From Alopecurus myosuroides (taxonomy: Eukaryota > Streptophyta > Magnoliopsida > Poales > Poaceae), in NCBI GenBank assembly GCA_028641055.1, contig CM054062.1, forward strand, positions 19,959,639-20,023,638: a DNA stretch of 64,000 nucleotides. The letters are read 5' to 3'. The translations under genes were made by a program, and so were the position numbers. The notes under the pieces are model-generated. The model saw only the letters and a list, made by a program, of their open reading frames with translations. It was not told the DNA's origin and ran no database searches. This document shows, piece after piece, positions 21,750 through 33,600 of this stretch (positions are counted from its first letter, which is position 1; every line of letters starts with the position of its first letter).

Positions 21750-22027
21750 AATATCTGTTTTCTTCATTTTAGTGTTGATTTGCTCTCTTCTAACAGGGGC
21801 ATCAGGGATGCCTCTTCATATCTGAATTTTAATTGATGTTGTTATTTCTAGACAAACTAAACTCTGTCCATACTCTCAGCGCGCCCTAGCTCGCACGAGC
21901 TAGAGGGTTGGCCCTCTATATCCCCTCCCGACACGCACATGTAGGGGTCGACGGGCCACCCCCTACCCAAACTTGTAAAAAATCGTTCGGGGTGGTCCAT
22001 TTACGGGGTCTGCTAGATGGCCGGGTA

Positions 22028-22200
22028 TAGCTAAAATTTCTAACATTTCTAAACTAAAATTTCTAACATTTCTAAACTAAAATTTCTAATATAAAATTTC
22101 TAACATTTCTAACATTTCTAAACTAAAATTTCTAATATAAAATTTCTAACATTCATAAACTAAAATTTCTAACATTTGTAAACTAATAATTCTAACAATA
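22028..22200 (+). repeat. AT-rich tandem repeat in CACTA
   Basis: Irregular copies of a unit of about 20 bases, 'aaatttctaacatttctaa', repeat about eight times, with 'aatataaaatttct' variants. Confidence 0.8.
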
Positions 22201-22289
22201 ATAAAAAACAGTAATTAAGTAAAAAAAAGAAAGAAAAACAAAAAAGGCCCCAGATTAGGGCGAGATGGAGGCAGGCCTTTTACCTCCTC

Positions 22290-22470
22290 TTGGGGCAGCG
22301 GCGGGCCGGCGGCGCGGGGCAGCGGCGGCACGGGGCAGCGGCGGCGCGGGGCAGCGGCGGCGCGGGGCAGCGACGGGGATCGAGGGGCGGCGCGGGGCAG
22401 CGACGGGATCGAGGGGCGGCGCGGGGCAGCGACGGGACCTAGAGGGGCGGCGCGCGGCCGAGGCGAACGG
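22290..22470 (+). repeat. GC-rich short tandem repeats in CACTA
   Basis: Units of about 15-32 bases built from 'gcggcgcggggcagcg' and 'gacgggatcgaggggcg'. Open frames in this region on both strands are an effect of the composition and are not called as genes. Confidence 0.8.
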
Positions 22471-22682
22471 GAGAGGGCGCTAGGGGGGGTGGGTGCGCTC
22501 GACGGAGTCGGGAGCGGCACCACAGAGGAGGATGCCGGCGGGGCGAGGGGGCGGCGCGGATGCCGACGGGGCGAGGGGGCGGCGCGGGGGGACGGAAAAA
22601 TTGGGCAGCCTGGCGGCGTCGATTTGGTCCCTGCGCGCGGTCTGGAACTGAAAGGAGCGGGGACGTGTTTATATCCTATGAC

Positions 22683-22800
22683 CCTTTCGTCCCGGTTGGT
22701 GGCAACACCCGGGACGAAAGACCCTTCCGTCCCGGTTGGTGCCACCAACCGGGACGAAAGACCCTTCGTCCCGGTTGGTGCCACCAACCGGGACGGAAGG
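22683..22800. repeat. Internal CACTA subterminal-type inverted motifs
   Basis: Three inverted pairs made from GTCCCGGTTGGTG and CACCAACCGGGAC lie inside the element, far from either end. They may mark an older, internal element edge or rearranged subterminal DNA. Confidence 0.65.
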
Positions 22801-23222
22801 GCCCGGCTGGTCGCCCGCGCCAGAACCAGCTGGCCGGCGCGCCAATTGTTTTAGCGCCAAATTTTGAATATCTTACATATGTAAGTGAATAACTTCTACA
22901 TACTTTCAAATTACGAAAAAATTACAACATTAAAATTGTTTGAAATTGCGTAAATAATTCAAATCCGTTTTGGGCAAACATACTGGCTGATCCTCTTGAT
23001 TGGCCTCCATCTACTATTCCTCTTTCTAGCCAGGTAATAATAAGAAATATAAAACTATTACCATTTTTCTTTCTTGATCAACTATCTCCCTTATGCTGGT
23101 AGCCACCATGCATTTACAAACCGGTGTATTAGGATCTATAATGCACGAAACTCCTATAAACCATCCAACCATCTGCACAATCGTCATCAGAAACATAATA
23201 TCAACCGATACTTACAGAATGT

Positions 23223-23473
23223 GCCTTCGGCAGGGAGGTCAATATAGGAAAGATGACAAGCACTGGACATAGGACGAAGTGATTAAGCTAGCCAAGGGTG
23301 TTGAGAAATATGGCGCTGGGCAATGGAAAAAGATCGAGCTTCATTACTTCTCACTACCTGACGGAGAACCAGTCCGATCAAACGAAAATCTGAATGTATA
23401 TATAGAACTCTACTCCAAAAAAAAAAGTGGTTATTGGCAAATATGGAAGTTGTTTTATCTAGCAGATGAATAA
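23223..23473 (+). pseudogene. SANT/Myb-like domain fragment
   Basis: Read through one TAG, the frame gives DDKHWT, then DEVIKLAKGVEKYGAGQWKK and an IELHYFS tail. This matches the first two helices of Myb/SANT domains of the telomere-binding-like type (W-T-x-x-E-V-x-K-L-x-x-G-V-x-K-Y-G-x-G-x-W). The third helix is lost and the fragment is embedded in the CACTA element, so it is probably a captured, decayed exon. Confidence 0.5.
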
Positions 23474-23877
23474 TAAAGTGGGTGTAGAACAAAACAAACG
23501 GTATCGCCATCACACAGCCCAACCGTGGCTACTGGGTGCATATATATATGCATACCAAATGCACGGTTGGACGTATGATGGCGAATCCGGATGTTTTGTA
23601 TTTGAGAGATGAACTGACCGGGGTGTATGAAGCTGGGCTATATATAGGGTCCTCTGGCTCAAAAAGTGTTGAGCTAGGGTTTTGATCCAACGGTTAAGAA
23701 ACACCTCATCCAACGGCTCACAGCAGCTCGAAAGAAACACACCGTAGCCCTGATCGAACGGCTCACAACAGCTCGAAAAAAACACACCCGGATCCAACGA
23801 CTCATGAGCGCTTGAAAGAAACACACGATCCGTGTGATTCTATCTGATTGGTCCAAACGAAACCCTAATTCCCATTT

Positions 23878-23982
23878 AGTCCCGGTTGGTTTCCCCAACC
23901 GGGACTAAAGGGATGATCCGTTTCCCAATGAAACCCTAACCCATTCAGTCCCGGTTGGTGTCCCCAACCGGGACTAAAGGGA
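23878..23982. repeat. Second internal block of CACTA-type inverted motifs
   Basis: Two tandem copies of a unit holding AGTCCCGGTTGG paired with CCAACCGGGACTAAAGGGAT, about 60 bases apart. They differ from the block at 22683 by ACT/AGT edges, which suggests a different CACTA subfamily. Confidence 0.65.
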
Positions 23983-24269
23983 TCGATGTTTTCTTCTCGC
24001 TATATATATGTATGCATTGCCACACCATTGGCATAAACACATACAAACTCACCACTCTCTCATGGCTTCTACCGTACCCACTCTAACATTCATCCAGGCG
24101 GAGGCACTTTCCGCCTCGAACTACCCCTGCCCGTGCCATTAGATCTGAATCCAACAAATCAGGAAAAACCACACGGAAAACAGAAAACAGACGAGCTAGA
24201 GGGCCACTGTTTGCCGGAATACAACAAATTATTTTATTAAACAGCCAAGAAAACAGACGCGCTAGCGCG

Positions 24270-24872
24270 CTACTCTTCGTCCTCGTCGTCGTCGGTGACC
24301 TCCTCGTCGTCGGAGGAGGTGCATGATGGTATTTCCGAGATAGGCCCCCACCTCGGATCGTCGGAGGCCCAGACTTCGCCGGCATGGTCGGCCCGACGGA
24401 GCGCTTGCAGCGCCTTCGTCCTCGCCTCCCGAGCGGCATCTAACTCGAGGTGGCGTTCGAGGCGCCGCTCCGCCCGCTCAGCCGCGCGGGTCTGCCATAG
24501 CTCCTCGTCGGCGCTCTCCTCACCCGGATTGTTCCGGTAGTACTCGCGGACCACGCGGTCGTCCCTGGCGTCGACTAGGCCCTGAAACGCACGGTGCCTG
24601 AGGTGGCGGTGGTCGGCGGCAGTGACGATCTGCGGCGTCGGCGCCCTGGCCTCCGCTTCCCAGAGGGTGTGGCAGTCGCTAAAATTCATCAACGACCGCG
24701 GGCGGCCGAGGCGCCAGGCCGCCGCGTCCCAAGCGCGGGCGGCCTCCGAGGCCGTCGCAAAGGAGCCGAGGGGGATGCGGTCGTCCCCGAAGCGGATAGT
24801 CGCGGTGAACATTCCGTTCTGCCGCGATCGAACTCCGCGGAAACCGGTAGTGTTGTTCCTCCTCGGAGGCAT
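24270..24872 (-). CDS. AP2-domain protein carried by CACTA
   Basis: An intact single-exon frame; from the ATG at 24872 it has 200 residues. AP2/ERF proteins are nuclear DNA-binding factors. Residues about 10-60 form one AP2 domain, seen as GFRGVRSRQNGMFTATIRF, IPLGSFATASEAARAWDAAA and NFS. The WLG element is replaced by PLG, and the usual R-P-W/S turn is RQNG. The middle is a charged helix rich in Arg/Glu, and the C-terminus is acidic (DDEEVTDDDEDEE), which could be activating. I prefer this start over the upstream ATG at 24935 because a TATA box lies about 40 bases before it and the context is ACCACCATGCC. Intact state inside a transposon suggests recent capture or selection. Confidence 0.75.
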   Translation of the reverse strand: MPPRRNNTTGFRGVRSRQNGMFTATIRFGDDRIPLGSFATASEAARAWDAAAWRLGRPRSLMNFSDCHTLWEAEARAPTPQIVTAADHRHLRHRAFQGLVDARDDRVVREYYRNNPGEESADEELWQTRAAERAERRLERHLELDAAREARTKALQALRRADHAGEVWASDDPRWGPISEIPSCTSSDDEEVTDDDEDEE

Positions 24873-24910
24873 GGTGGTGGCACGACGGTGCGTGGAGTGG
24901 AGGTGCGGCA

Positions 24911-24919
24911 GTTTATAAC
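24911..24919 (-). promoter_or_regulatory. TATA box of the AP2 ORF
   Basis: On the minus strand the sequence GTTATAAACTG lies about 40 bases before the preferred ATG. The leader would therefore be very short. It rules against the upstream ATG at 24935, which precedes the box. Confidence 0.5.
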
Positions 24920-25589
24920 GCGCATTCATGGCCACGCGTTACAACTCCCGCGCCACGCGGACAGACAATACCACCCATGCGCCACGCGGACAGACAATAC
25001 AACCCTTGCTTAAAAAAAAAAGGGATTCGTCCCGGGTCGTGCCACGAACCGGGACCAATGCCCATGCGCGCGCCACGTGGCCTGTGGCTAGGGATTCGTC
25101 CCGGGTCGTGGCACGAACCGGGACCATTGGCTCCCCACGAACCGGGACAGATGCCCCCAGGTGGTTTCTGCTGCCTCGGGCACACGAACCGGGACCAATG
25201 CATGGCACTTGTCCCGGTTTTTGGTGCAACCGGGACAGATGCCCCCTGCCCCCCTGGACGAAAGGGGCTGTTTCCACTAGTGCACCATCGATATAGCAAT
25301 ATAGACCGAGCAAGATGATATCCACGGGCCAACGACGAGTAGGTCACCGGCCGTACTGTCCAATCGCTAATGTACAGTGGTGGTTAGTGTGTGTCCAAAA
25401 CTGCAAGTCAAATACCCGTTTGCCCAAAAAAGAAAGAGCTTCGGGTAAGACCTTGGTCCGTTTGGCATCAAAGAATCGCAACACCAACTGCTCCAAGCCC
25501 TAACGAAAAGTACTACTCACTTGTGTCCAAAACCATGCACTAGGCACTACAAAGTCCACGACTGATCACATGCATGGCTGCATGCATGC

Positions 25590-25836
25590 GTGAAAATTAA
25601 CAAAAATAACCCTGGGAAAGATCTTCAGCAGAAAATAGACCCAGAGGCAAACTATTTTCGATTTTGACCCAAGAGGATAGCGGCCAACACCGCGGCGCGG
25701 TGGTCTGAGGGGTAGCGCCCCAGCACCCGGCGCGGTGCACCCTGCCACGTCAGCCAGGTACGCTTATGTAGCGCCCCGTGCCACGGCGCGGTGCTTCGTA
25801 GGGTAACGCCCCGTGCCAAGGCGCGGTGCTCCCAGG
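25590..25836 (+). repeat. Left terminal inverted repeat of MULE
   Basis: Begins GTGAAAATTAACAAAAATAA. Contains about four inverse copies of the motif GGTAGCGCC-N-GGCGCGGTG. It probably serves as transposase binding site and promoter region of the plus-strand gene. Confidence 0.9.
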
Positions 25837-26119
25837 CAGGGAAAAGGGCACGCGGCGCGGTGCCTCTCTTCTTCACGCCTCACTTCACATACGCAAGTCA
25901 ACGAACAGAAGAACAGATGGCCGGCGGCTCCACTCTCTTCCCCTCCTAAATCTCCCTCGAATCCGACTATATTGGTGGATTCCTCCGTGGATTTCTCTCC
26001 CCCATCATTCCTCAAGGTATTCTCCTCCGATTCCCTCAATTTTGTCCAATAAATCTGTCATATTTGCCCAAATTTCCCAACCCTAGGTGAAACCCTAGTT
26101 CATGATTTATTTCGAAATT

Positions 26120-26420
26120 TGTGGATGTAGGATGTGTGAGATGTGTATGTTAGATGTGTATGTTAGATGAGATGTTAGATGTGTATGTTAGATGAGATGT
26201 GTATGTTAGATGTGTGAGATGTGTATGTTAGATGTGTGAGATGTGTATGTTGTGAGAGCTAATTTGTGTAGGTTGTGAGAGCTAACTAGATGTGTAGGTT
26301 GGTAATTTTTGGTTTAACATGTCATCAAATTTCGCATGATACTCCTAGTTGCTTCACAGGATACTCCTAGTTGCACCACACATGATACTCCTAGTTGCTT
26401 CACAGGAATAAATAGGTCCA
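26120..26420 (+). repeat. Tandem repeats in leader intron of the PMD gene
   Basis: From about 26125 to 26260 short units of 'gtgtatgttagat' and 'gatgtgtgagat' alternate. From about 26335 to 26405 'gatactcctagttgc' occurs three times. They lie in the putative first intron or leader between the left inverted repeat and the first coding exon (donor-like CTCAAG|GTATTC near 26018; acceptor ATTATAG at 27014-27020). Confidence 0.7.
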
Positions 26421-27021
26421 TAATAAAGCACAAATTTCTATGTTTCTCCACATTTTAATCCATGTAAACAAGAAATCCGACTTATGTAACACATTAAGAT
26501 GTGAAAAAGGAATCTAATCATGGTCATGTCTCAAATCCCATAGGGATGATGTCCTGCTGCTTATTCACTAAACAGGTCACCTAAATTAATAAGTGGATCC
26601 GTTAGGGAATAATATGCTATCCAAAAAATAAGAGAATGATAATAGATGTGTAGGTTGGTAATTTTTGCTTTAACATGTGAGAGATAATTTGTTTGCTTCT
26701 TTAATATGGTTGCTAATTATTGACATGTGAGAGATGTGAGAGTTGTTGTTTGGTATATATATGACTTGTAAGTTGACACATAAATTTTAGGTTGTCTATG
26801 AGATATATATGACTTGTATATGAGATATGTGTGAAATATATTAGGTTGTCTATGTCTATGACACATAAATTTTAGTGCTCTCCGGTGTAATGTCTATGTG
26901 TGGATGACGGTTATATTTCTATTATTAGTTTGTCTCTTGTAATGTGTATATGAGCATGTTATCAAATTAATTAGCATCCTTTATGTCTCTTATTAGTTTG
27001 TCTATTTTGCGAAATTATAGG

Positions 27022-29630
27022 ATGGATGACGAGTGTCTTATCGAGGATAAATATGATGTCAATCATCGTGGAATGTTTATGGCGGAGAAAAAGAAGGTAA
27101 TCCATATTCACTATGTTTGTTCATATGTATGTAGTTTCCATTTTATTGTTGTAACTTGTATTTCTTCATGTAGGTCTGTGTCCCTCTTCGTTTGCGTTCC
27201 CATGAGGTCTCACACAAGGACATGCCATACGACGAGCGGTATACGGATTACATCGAGACACTTGGACTACTGCCATATATCTCATTTGTCACTCGGTCCA
27301 AGATGCACATGAATCCTGCTGCCATCACCGCTCTTGTTGACAGATGGAGGCCGGAGACGCACTCTTTTCACCTCCGTACCGGAGAGATGACCGTTACTCT
27401 CCAGGATGTGTCCATGATAACGGCACTCCCCATCCGTGGAGATCCTGTTTGTTTCAGCACCGATTCCAAGAACTGGCGTGAGGGTATGTTCAGTCTCATT
27501 GGTAAGGCTCCACCTGAGAAGACTGACCCAAGCAAGGATAGGCTCTCAGCCGGCGCTACATTTGTTTGGATAAAGAGGGAATTTGGAAAATGCCCCGAGG
27601 ATGCTGATGTGGAGACCATTGAGCAGTATGCACGCGCATACGTGTGGTATGTCATCTCGAGGACTTTATTTGCTGACAGTGGTGGTAGGACCGCGCCCTG
27701 GATGTGGCTGAAGGCGTTATCTGTGAAAAATCTCAGCTGGGGTTCGGCTGCGCTTGCGTACTTGTATCGCCAGGTAATCCAAAGAACTCTCATTTTCTAA
27801 ATTAGATGTTTGTCTCGGAAACTTGTGAACTTAATAGCGTGTCTCTATGTGCAGTTGGACGAGGCTTGCCGTAGGACCTTACCGAGTGCCGGCATTGGTG
27901 GTCCACTAGTACTACTCTCTGTTTGGATGTGGGAACACTTTTCGGTGGGACGGCCTCAAAGGATGAAATCTGATCCTTGGGATGATCATGACAACCCGCT
28001 GCGAAGGGCTACATGGGCGTATTGGTGGCACAAGGTCGCGGAGTTCAAAGGTGACACAAAGAGGGAGTACGTGCGGTACACGAATGAGTTTGATGAGCTG
28101 ACCCCTGACCAGGTAATATTTGTCATATCATGTTTTGTCATTATGTTGTAGGTAATAGTTGTTGAGTTATATTCTAATTTTAAAATATACTGTTGTAGGT
28201 GACATGGGAGATCTATGGCAGTCACGAATATTTCGGACAGACAAACGGTCAGTTCGACCTGAACCCAAAGTGCCGAGAGGAAGAGTATCTTTGGTTGTTG
28301 AAGGCCCCGCTGATATGTCTCTGGGCAGTTGAGCTCCATTTGCCACATCGAGTCATGACGCAATTTGGTTTACTCCAAACTACACCGCCGCAATGGAAGG
28401 ACACAAAGTTTGCCTTACACGAGTAAGAATATAACATTTCCTCTCTTCCATTCTAAAGCATGCATTTCATAGCACTAATGCTTAATATCTTCTTATATGA
28501 AGGTTGGACCGTAAAAGGCAGAAGAAGGTGACGAAATGGGATCAGCACCATAGTGATTACGTCTCCAAGTGGAAGGCTAGGGTGGCCAGGGCTAGGAAGG
28601 ACAAGAAATTTCTACGTCATCATGACCAGTTCGAGTTAGCTGCATTCAATGCCTATCTGGCTTGGTTTCATCCACGGACTCGTCTGGCTCTATGTCCTCC
28701 GGCTTTCGAGGATATAGTCTTTGATGATGCTGAACTTCCAGCTGTCGGGCCTCAGTTCAACTATAACATTGCAGTGCGAGAGGGCCGCGGGACCGAGTTT
28801 GCTCCTATGATCAACTATATGGTAATCTGAACCATTTTTTTTCGTGTTCATACTTATTCGATTCGGAGATCTAAATTTCTTATTTTCACAGCGCAATGCG
28901 ATAGAGAACCAAGCCGCGGAAGCCGAGGAAGCAGCCGCTTTCCCTCGTACCAAGAAGGGTGACAACGCCCTTAGAGAATATGTGAAAGTAAGTTTTAAAT
29001 ATTCTCGAGACCACTAATGCTTTCTTAGAGATATCACTAAGATGTTTCTTGTCAATTTCACAGCGTAGCGCCGCTGGGTTACGACGATTGGCTCACATGC
29101 TTGGTTGTCGTACCAACGACGCCGCGGAGCCGAGCAGTGACTCCTCGGGCTCTCGAGGACATGAGGCCCCTTTATGTGGCGGTGCTTCCTCCTCTAATCC
29201 ACCACCAGATGTTGAGGTAGTAATATTTCTTTCTCTATCCTTTGTTATTTTCCTCGGGGTCTCGAGCACATGAACCGAGCAATAATTTCTCTTTCTTTTT
29301 TTGTTTCAGGATAACCTTGGTGGCGATCAAACATTTGATGCTTATGTACGGTCATTCAACTTACGGTCCAAGAAAAAGGCCAAGATGGTTATGGAGGAAG
29401 AGGACGCCGAGGAGGAGGAGGCCGAGGAGCAGGAGATCGAGGAGGAGGCCGAGGAGGAGGAGATCGAGGTCCCTCCTCCGCCGCAGCGCCCAAGGAGGAA
29501 GAAGTTGGTATGTAGGAGGAAGAATGCCGACGCGCCGTCCTCGCACCGTTCTCGTGACGAGGAGGAGGGGGAGGAGATCGATGCCCCTCTGGCGAGTAGG
29601 TTGACTCGGGCTTGCAGGGGGAGGAAGTAG
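27022..29630 (+). CDS. Plant mobile domain protein of MULE, eight exons
   Basis: Eight exons join in frame with GT-AG junctions: 27022-27096, 27174-27773, 27855-28112, 28199-28422, 28503-28821, 28892-28987, 29064-29216 and 29310-29630, giving 681 residues. The ATG follows a likely leader-exon acceptor. Residues about 45-400 match the plant mobile domain: GLLPYISFV, then ALVDRWRPETHSFHLRTGEM, LQDVSMITALPIRG, and later YLWLLKAPLICLW. This domain occurs in transposons and in domesticated plant proteins such as the MAIN/MAIL group; its biochemical role in transposons is not established. The C-terminus is Glu-rich with basic patches (RPRRKK), suggesting nuclear location. No stop or shift was found in any exon. 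Position and orientation equal those of mudrB in MuDR. Confidence 0.88.
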
Positions 29631-29904
29631 ATGGATAGTTATGCGTTTATCAGCGTCATCGTGAACTTTTAGAGATGTTTGCGGAGTATTTGTGAACTTT
29701 GATCTTTCTGTAGTATTTGTGAACTATTTGTGATATTTGAATGTTCGTGAACTATTTGTGATAGCATCGGTTGTGAACTATCTGTGATATTTCAATGTTT
29801 GTTGAGTATTTTCTGGAATTATGATGGATTTGTGCCTTTTGAACTGTCATATTATATTCAACTGTTCTTTTAGCGCACTGTTCTTCAAGTTGGACTAATG
29901 CTAC

Positions 29905-30365
29905 AGACCACCGCGCCGCCAGGCAGGGCGCTATCCTCCAAAGCACCGCGCCGGGCAGCGGGGCGCGGTCCAGTCCGGCCACCGCGCCGGGTGGGGGGGC
30001 GCTACCCTCCCTGTCTTAGCCGTTTTGGCGACGGGGGGGCCACGCCCCCTCGGTTTGTTCTCTGTTCAGCACCGCGCCGTTGCACGCAGGCGCTACCCGC
30101 AGGAGCACCGCGCCCTGGCAGGGGGCGCTACCAGCGCACCGCGCCCTGGTAGGGGACGCTGCCCTGTTCTAGCACCGCGCCGGACGGGGGGGCGCTACCC
30201 TCCCTCCCTTAGCCGTTTTGGCGACGGGGGGGGGGGGGGGGGGCTAGCCCCCCTCTGTTTGGTCTCTGTTTGGTGCGCGCAAATTATCTACAGACCACCG
30301 CGCCGCCACACTGGGCGCTACCGTGTAAACCACCGCGCCTTGTCCCAGGGCGCTACCCTCCCTGA
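29905..30365 (+). repeat. GC-rich motif array between the convergent genes
   Basis: Nine units of the form CACCGCGCC-N(8-11)-GGCGCTACC, all in the same orientation as the right inverted repeat, lie between the 3' ends of the two genes. Each unit can form a small GCGCC/GGCGC stem. A 50-base block around 'ttagccgttttggcgacgg' occurs twice (about 30015 and 30210). An 18-G run is at 30226-30243. Confidence 0.85.
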
Positions 30366-30608
30366 CATGTTCCTTTTACTTCCTCTTTTTGCTCATTTCA
30401 CACTCCTCATTTCACACACACAATTTCACAATTTCACACAATAAAACTCAACAACAAATAAGAGCATTCTTATACGTGAAAGGCCTCTCTATCCACGAGT
30501 CCGGGTCCATACCTACAAGAATTAGTAAAATTAATTAGCACATGAGAAAAAAAGCTATATTCAAAATAAAGACAATAACGAAACAATTGTATGCTTTATT
30601 CATACCAA

Positions 30609-33600
30609 TCATCTACGTCCTCGTGTACCCCCACCACCCCTAGTCCTTGTACGTCTACCACCTCTAAGTTCGTCAAACATTGATACTCTACCACCTCTAC
30701 CACTGCCTCTACCACCACCTCTAGCGCCATGGTGGATACCCCGTTGGTGGCTTGCGTTACCGCCACCACCATGACCGCCATGTTGGCTACCGTCTTGTTG
30801 GCTTGTGTTACCGCCACCACCATGACCGCCATGTTGGGTACCGTCTTGTTGGCTACCCCCTTGTTGGCTTGTGCTAGCATCGTTCCCTCTCGACCTCTTG
30901 TTTCTTCTACAACGGCCACCTCTATTGTTGTGGCCTTCGCCATTGCATGCTCCACATCGGAGAGGTTCCCTTGGTTCTTGGAAATGTTGGGGGCCCCATT
31001 CTCGAAGTCCACCACGACCCCAAGCATCCATGTCATTTCTAAAGCGCTTTGTTCTCCTTCTTCCCCGTGTTTGCACCTTCAAAGCCGGATCGGGCCATAG
31101 TTGGATGCCATGATATTCCGGCCACTGGGATTGGTCATAGTAAGGGTGAAATCGAGCCGCCCATGTCTCCTTGGTGGCCTCAATGGAATACTCCTCCAAC
31201 CTTACCGTTAGTGGATTATTAACACCCACTTTTCGAATACGCGCCGCCGTCCTCAAATGTGAGCAAGGGAGAGGAAGCAATTGAGGCCTCATGCATGAGC
31301 ACTCACATTTCTTGAGCCATACTTTGAACGCCCGACCTCCGTGTTGCACACCTCCAACGGTGGTGCCACCTGGCTCATTAACTTGGTAAATCCACTCGTC
31401 GTTATCAAAACATTGAGCAGTTTGGGAGTCCGCCTTCCTTTGCTGGTATTCTATCCATTTGTCAGCTTCCGGTGGATACTTGTACTTCTTTTTCAACTTG
31501 TTTTTCCCCTCAATCTGATCATCCGTTTCCTCGCTATACTTCTGAAAATACACATTCAACTTGTCGAATGTATATTGGACTATTGCTGTCACGGGCAACG
31601 CACGGACACCCTTCAAAACATTGTTGAAACATTCTGCCATATTGCTTGTCATGTCTCCATACCTCCTACCGTCAATGTCAAATGCTCTAGCCCACTTGTG
31701 GGTCATTTCCTCGTGCCTATGTAGGAACTCTTGACCCCCTGCCGATGTTGTGAGTACGAGCAAACGGTTGTACAATCTTGCGAAATGACTCTCGGTGAAA
31801 GCGAGGCAACAATCCTTGAGATCATCAGATAGCTCCTTATTTCCGCATGCCCTATAGAAGTTGGACACAAAATGCCTCATGCACCATCGATGATGCAAAC
31901 GAGGAAACCCGGGGATATCAATCTCCATCGCGTGAAGTATGCCTTGGTGGCGGTCCGAGATGACACAAACCTCTCTTTGAGGCTCGAATATCTTGGTTCT
32001 CACTTGGTACATGAACCACTCCCAATTATCTTGATTTTCCGCCGTAACCAAAGCAAAAGCCAAAGGCAACAACCGGTCATTGGCATCATGCGCTATTGCA
32101 ACCAAGAGTGTGCCTTGGAACTGTCCGGTCAAGAATGTGCCATCCACCGAGATAACCGGCCTACAATGCTTGAACGCCCTTATGCATTGCCCAAAAGCCC
32201 AAAATGCACGGCCAAACACCCGGACATTTGCACCTTTGTACTCTCTAGTCTTTGTGCCAAATGGCTCTACCACCACCACCATGCCCGGGTTTGTAGCCGC
32301 CATTGCTCCCAACATCCTAGGGAGGCGGTTATATGCTTCCTCCCAATCACCATACAACATCTTAAATGCGGCTTGCTTCGCCTTCCATGCCTTCCCATAC
32401 TTCACCGTGTAACCGAATAGTGCTTTCACCGTATCTATGATAGCTCCAATCGAATAAGACGGGAATGACGATATTTCGGTGGAAAGTCTATAGCCAATGA
32501 AATCCGAGGTAAGTTGCCGGTGATCATTCTTCACTTCAATGTCATCGCTATCCTTGCCACCGCACATGTGAGTTGCCACACAACTTGTTATCTCCCATTG
32601 AGGCCCTCCTTTCCATGGTCTTGCATGCACAATCCATGGACACCCTTTGTTTGCCTCTTCACATTTAACCGTATAACGCACCTTGGAGTCCGAGTGACCC
32701 ACCTTGAAAGGTCGGTAATACTTAACCGCATACTCCTTGAGCCATGTCTTCAATTCCAACAAACTTTCAAACTTCACTCCCTTGCAAATACCATACTTTT
32801 GGGGATCCATATCCTTCTTCGAACTTGGCCTTGGTCCAAGCATTTTACTAGTGCCTCCATCAACCACGGCTTTGTCGGCGAGACTAAGATCATGGAACAA
32901 TGATGTCCGATGATCCCGGCCCACTACCTTCTTGAAAACTTCGGCTTCTCTAGCCGTTAACCCATCCTCATCAACATCTTCCTCGGGGCCTTCATCATCG
33001 GAGTCATTTGCATAGCATCGGTTGTAAGGCGTTAGAGGATCCATGTCCTCTTGCAAACAATATGCCTCCACATCACCAACATCATTGGTATGAAGCTCAT
33101 CCTCCAACTCATCGTCTTCCGATGATACATCTAGATCATCTTGAGAAGGGTTTGGAGAGCGGTGGATTTCATGTTGAGTCATAGTTGGTTGGCTCATGTC
33201 ATGTTGGGTCATTGGAGGTGGACTCGATGATGTGACATACACTTCATGCTCATCAAATGGCTCGTTACGAATAGGGCTCCTAACATCACTTTGGGAGGCA
33301 CTCCGGTTCAAGTCAAATTGCATGAGAGGATCAACCTTCTTGGTGGCAAATAATTCACGAGCTTTGTCTTGAGATTCCGCCACGATATCCTTGTAAGCAC
33401 TCCAACGTGCCTCGGAGTTGAGAGGCATGACCTTCCAACGAGAGTGCATCCCGGTGCCAACATTGTGCCTTCCAACCAATTCAACTACATCATTTGGCTC
33501 CATCCAATTTAATTCAATCCTCACTTTGTCCACTAACTCGGCATAGCTAGGATTACGATCAAACATCAACACAACCTCCTCCGGGTCATGGTCAACATTC

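Larger units (their letters stand above)
20473..25282. mobile_element. CACTA transposon carrying AP2 and C48 sequences
   Basis: The element starts CACTAGTGGAAACAG and ends CTGTTTCCACTAGTG, a perfect 15-bp inverted repeat. It is flanked by the 3-bp duplication CAC (20470-20472, 25283-25285). Both subterminal regions carry GTCCCGGTT motifs in both orientations, the binding-site-like repeats of CACTA elements. The 4.8-kb interior holds a degraded C48 peptidase gene, a hairpin, AT- and GC-rich tandem repeats, a SANT fragment and an AP2-domain ORF. No TNP2-type transposase was seen, so it is non-autonomous. Confidence 0.92.

Noticed and set aside
22215..22909. Long frames (up to 190 codons) on both strands in the CACTA interior
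   Set aside because: They follow GC-rich tandem repeats and CACTA inverted motifs; translations are Pro/Arg/Gly low-complexity.
20473..25282. GTCCCGGTTGG...CCAACCGGGAC inverted pairs as CRISPR-like or terminator hairpins
   Set aside because: They are the subterminal repeats of CACTA elements in a plant genome; no array with spacers is present.
30729..32903. Plus-strand frames opposite the transposase
   Set aside because: They are shadows of the long minus-strand transposase frame and show no domain of their own.
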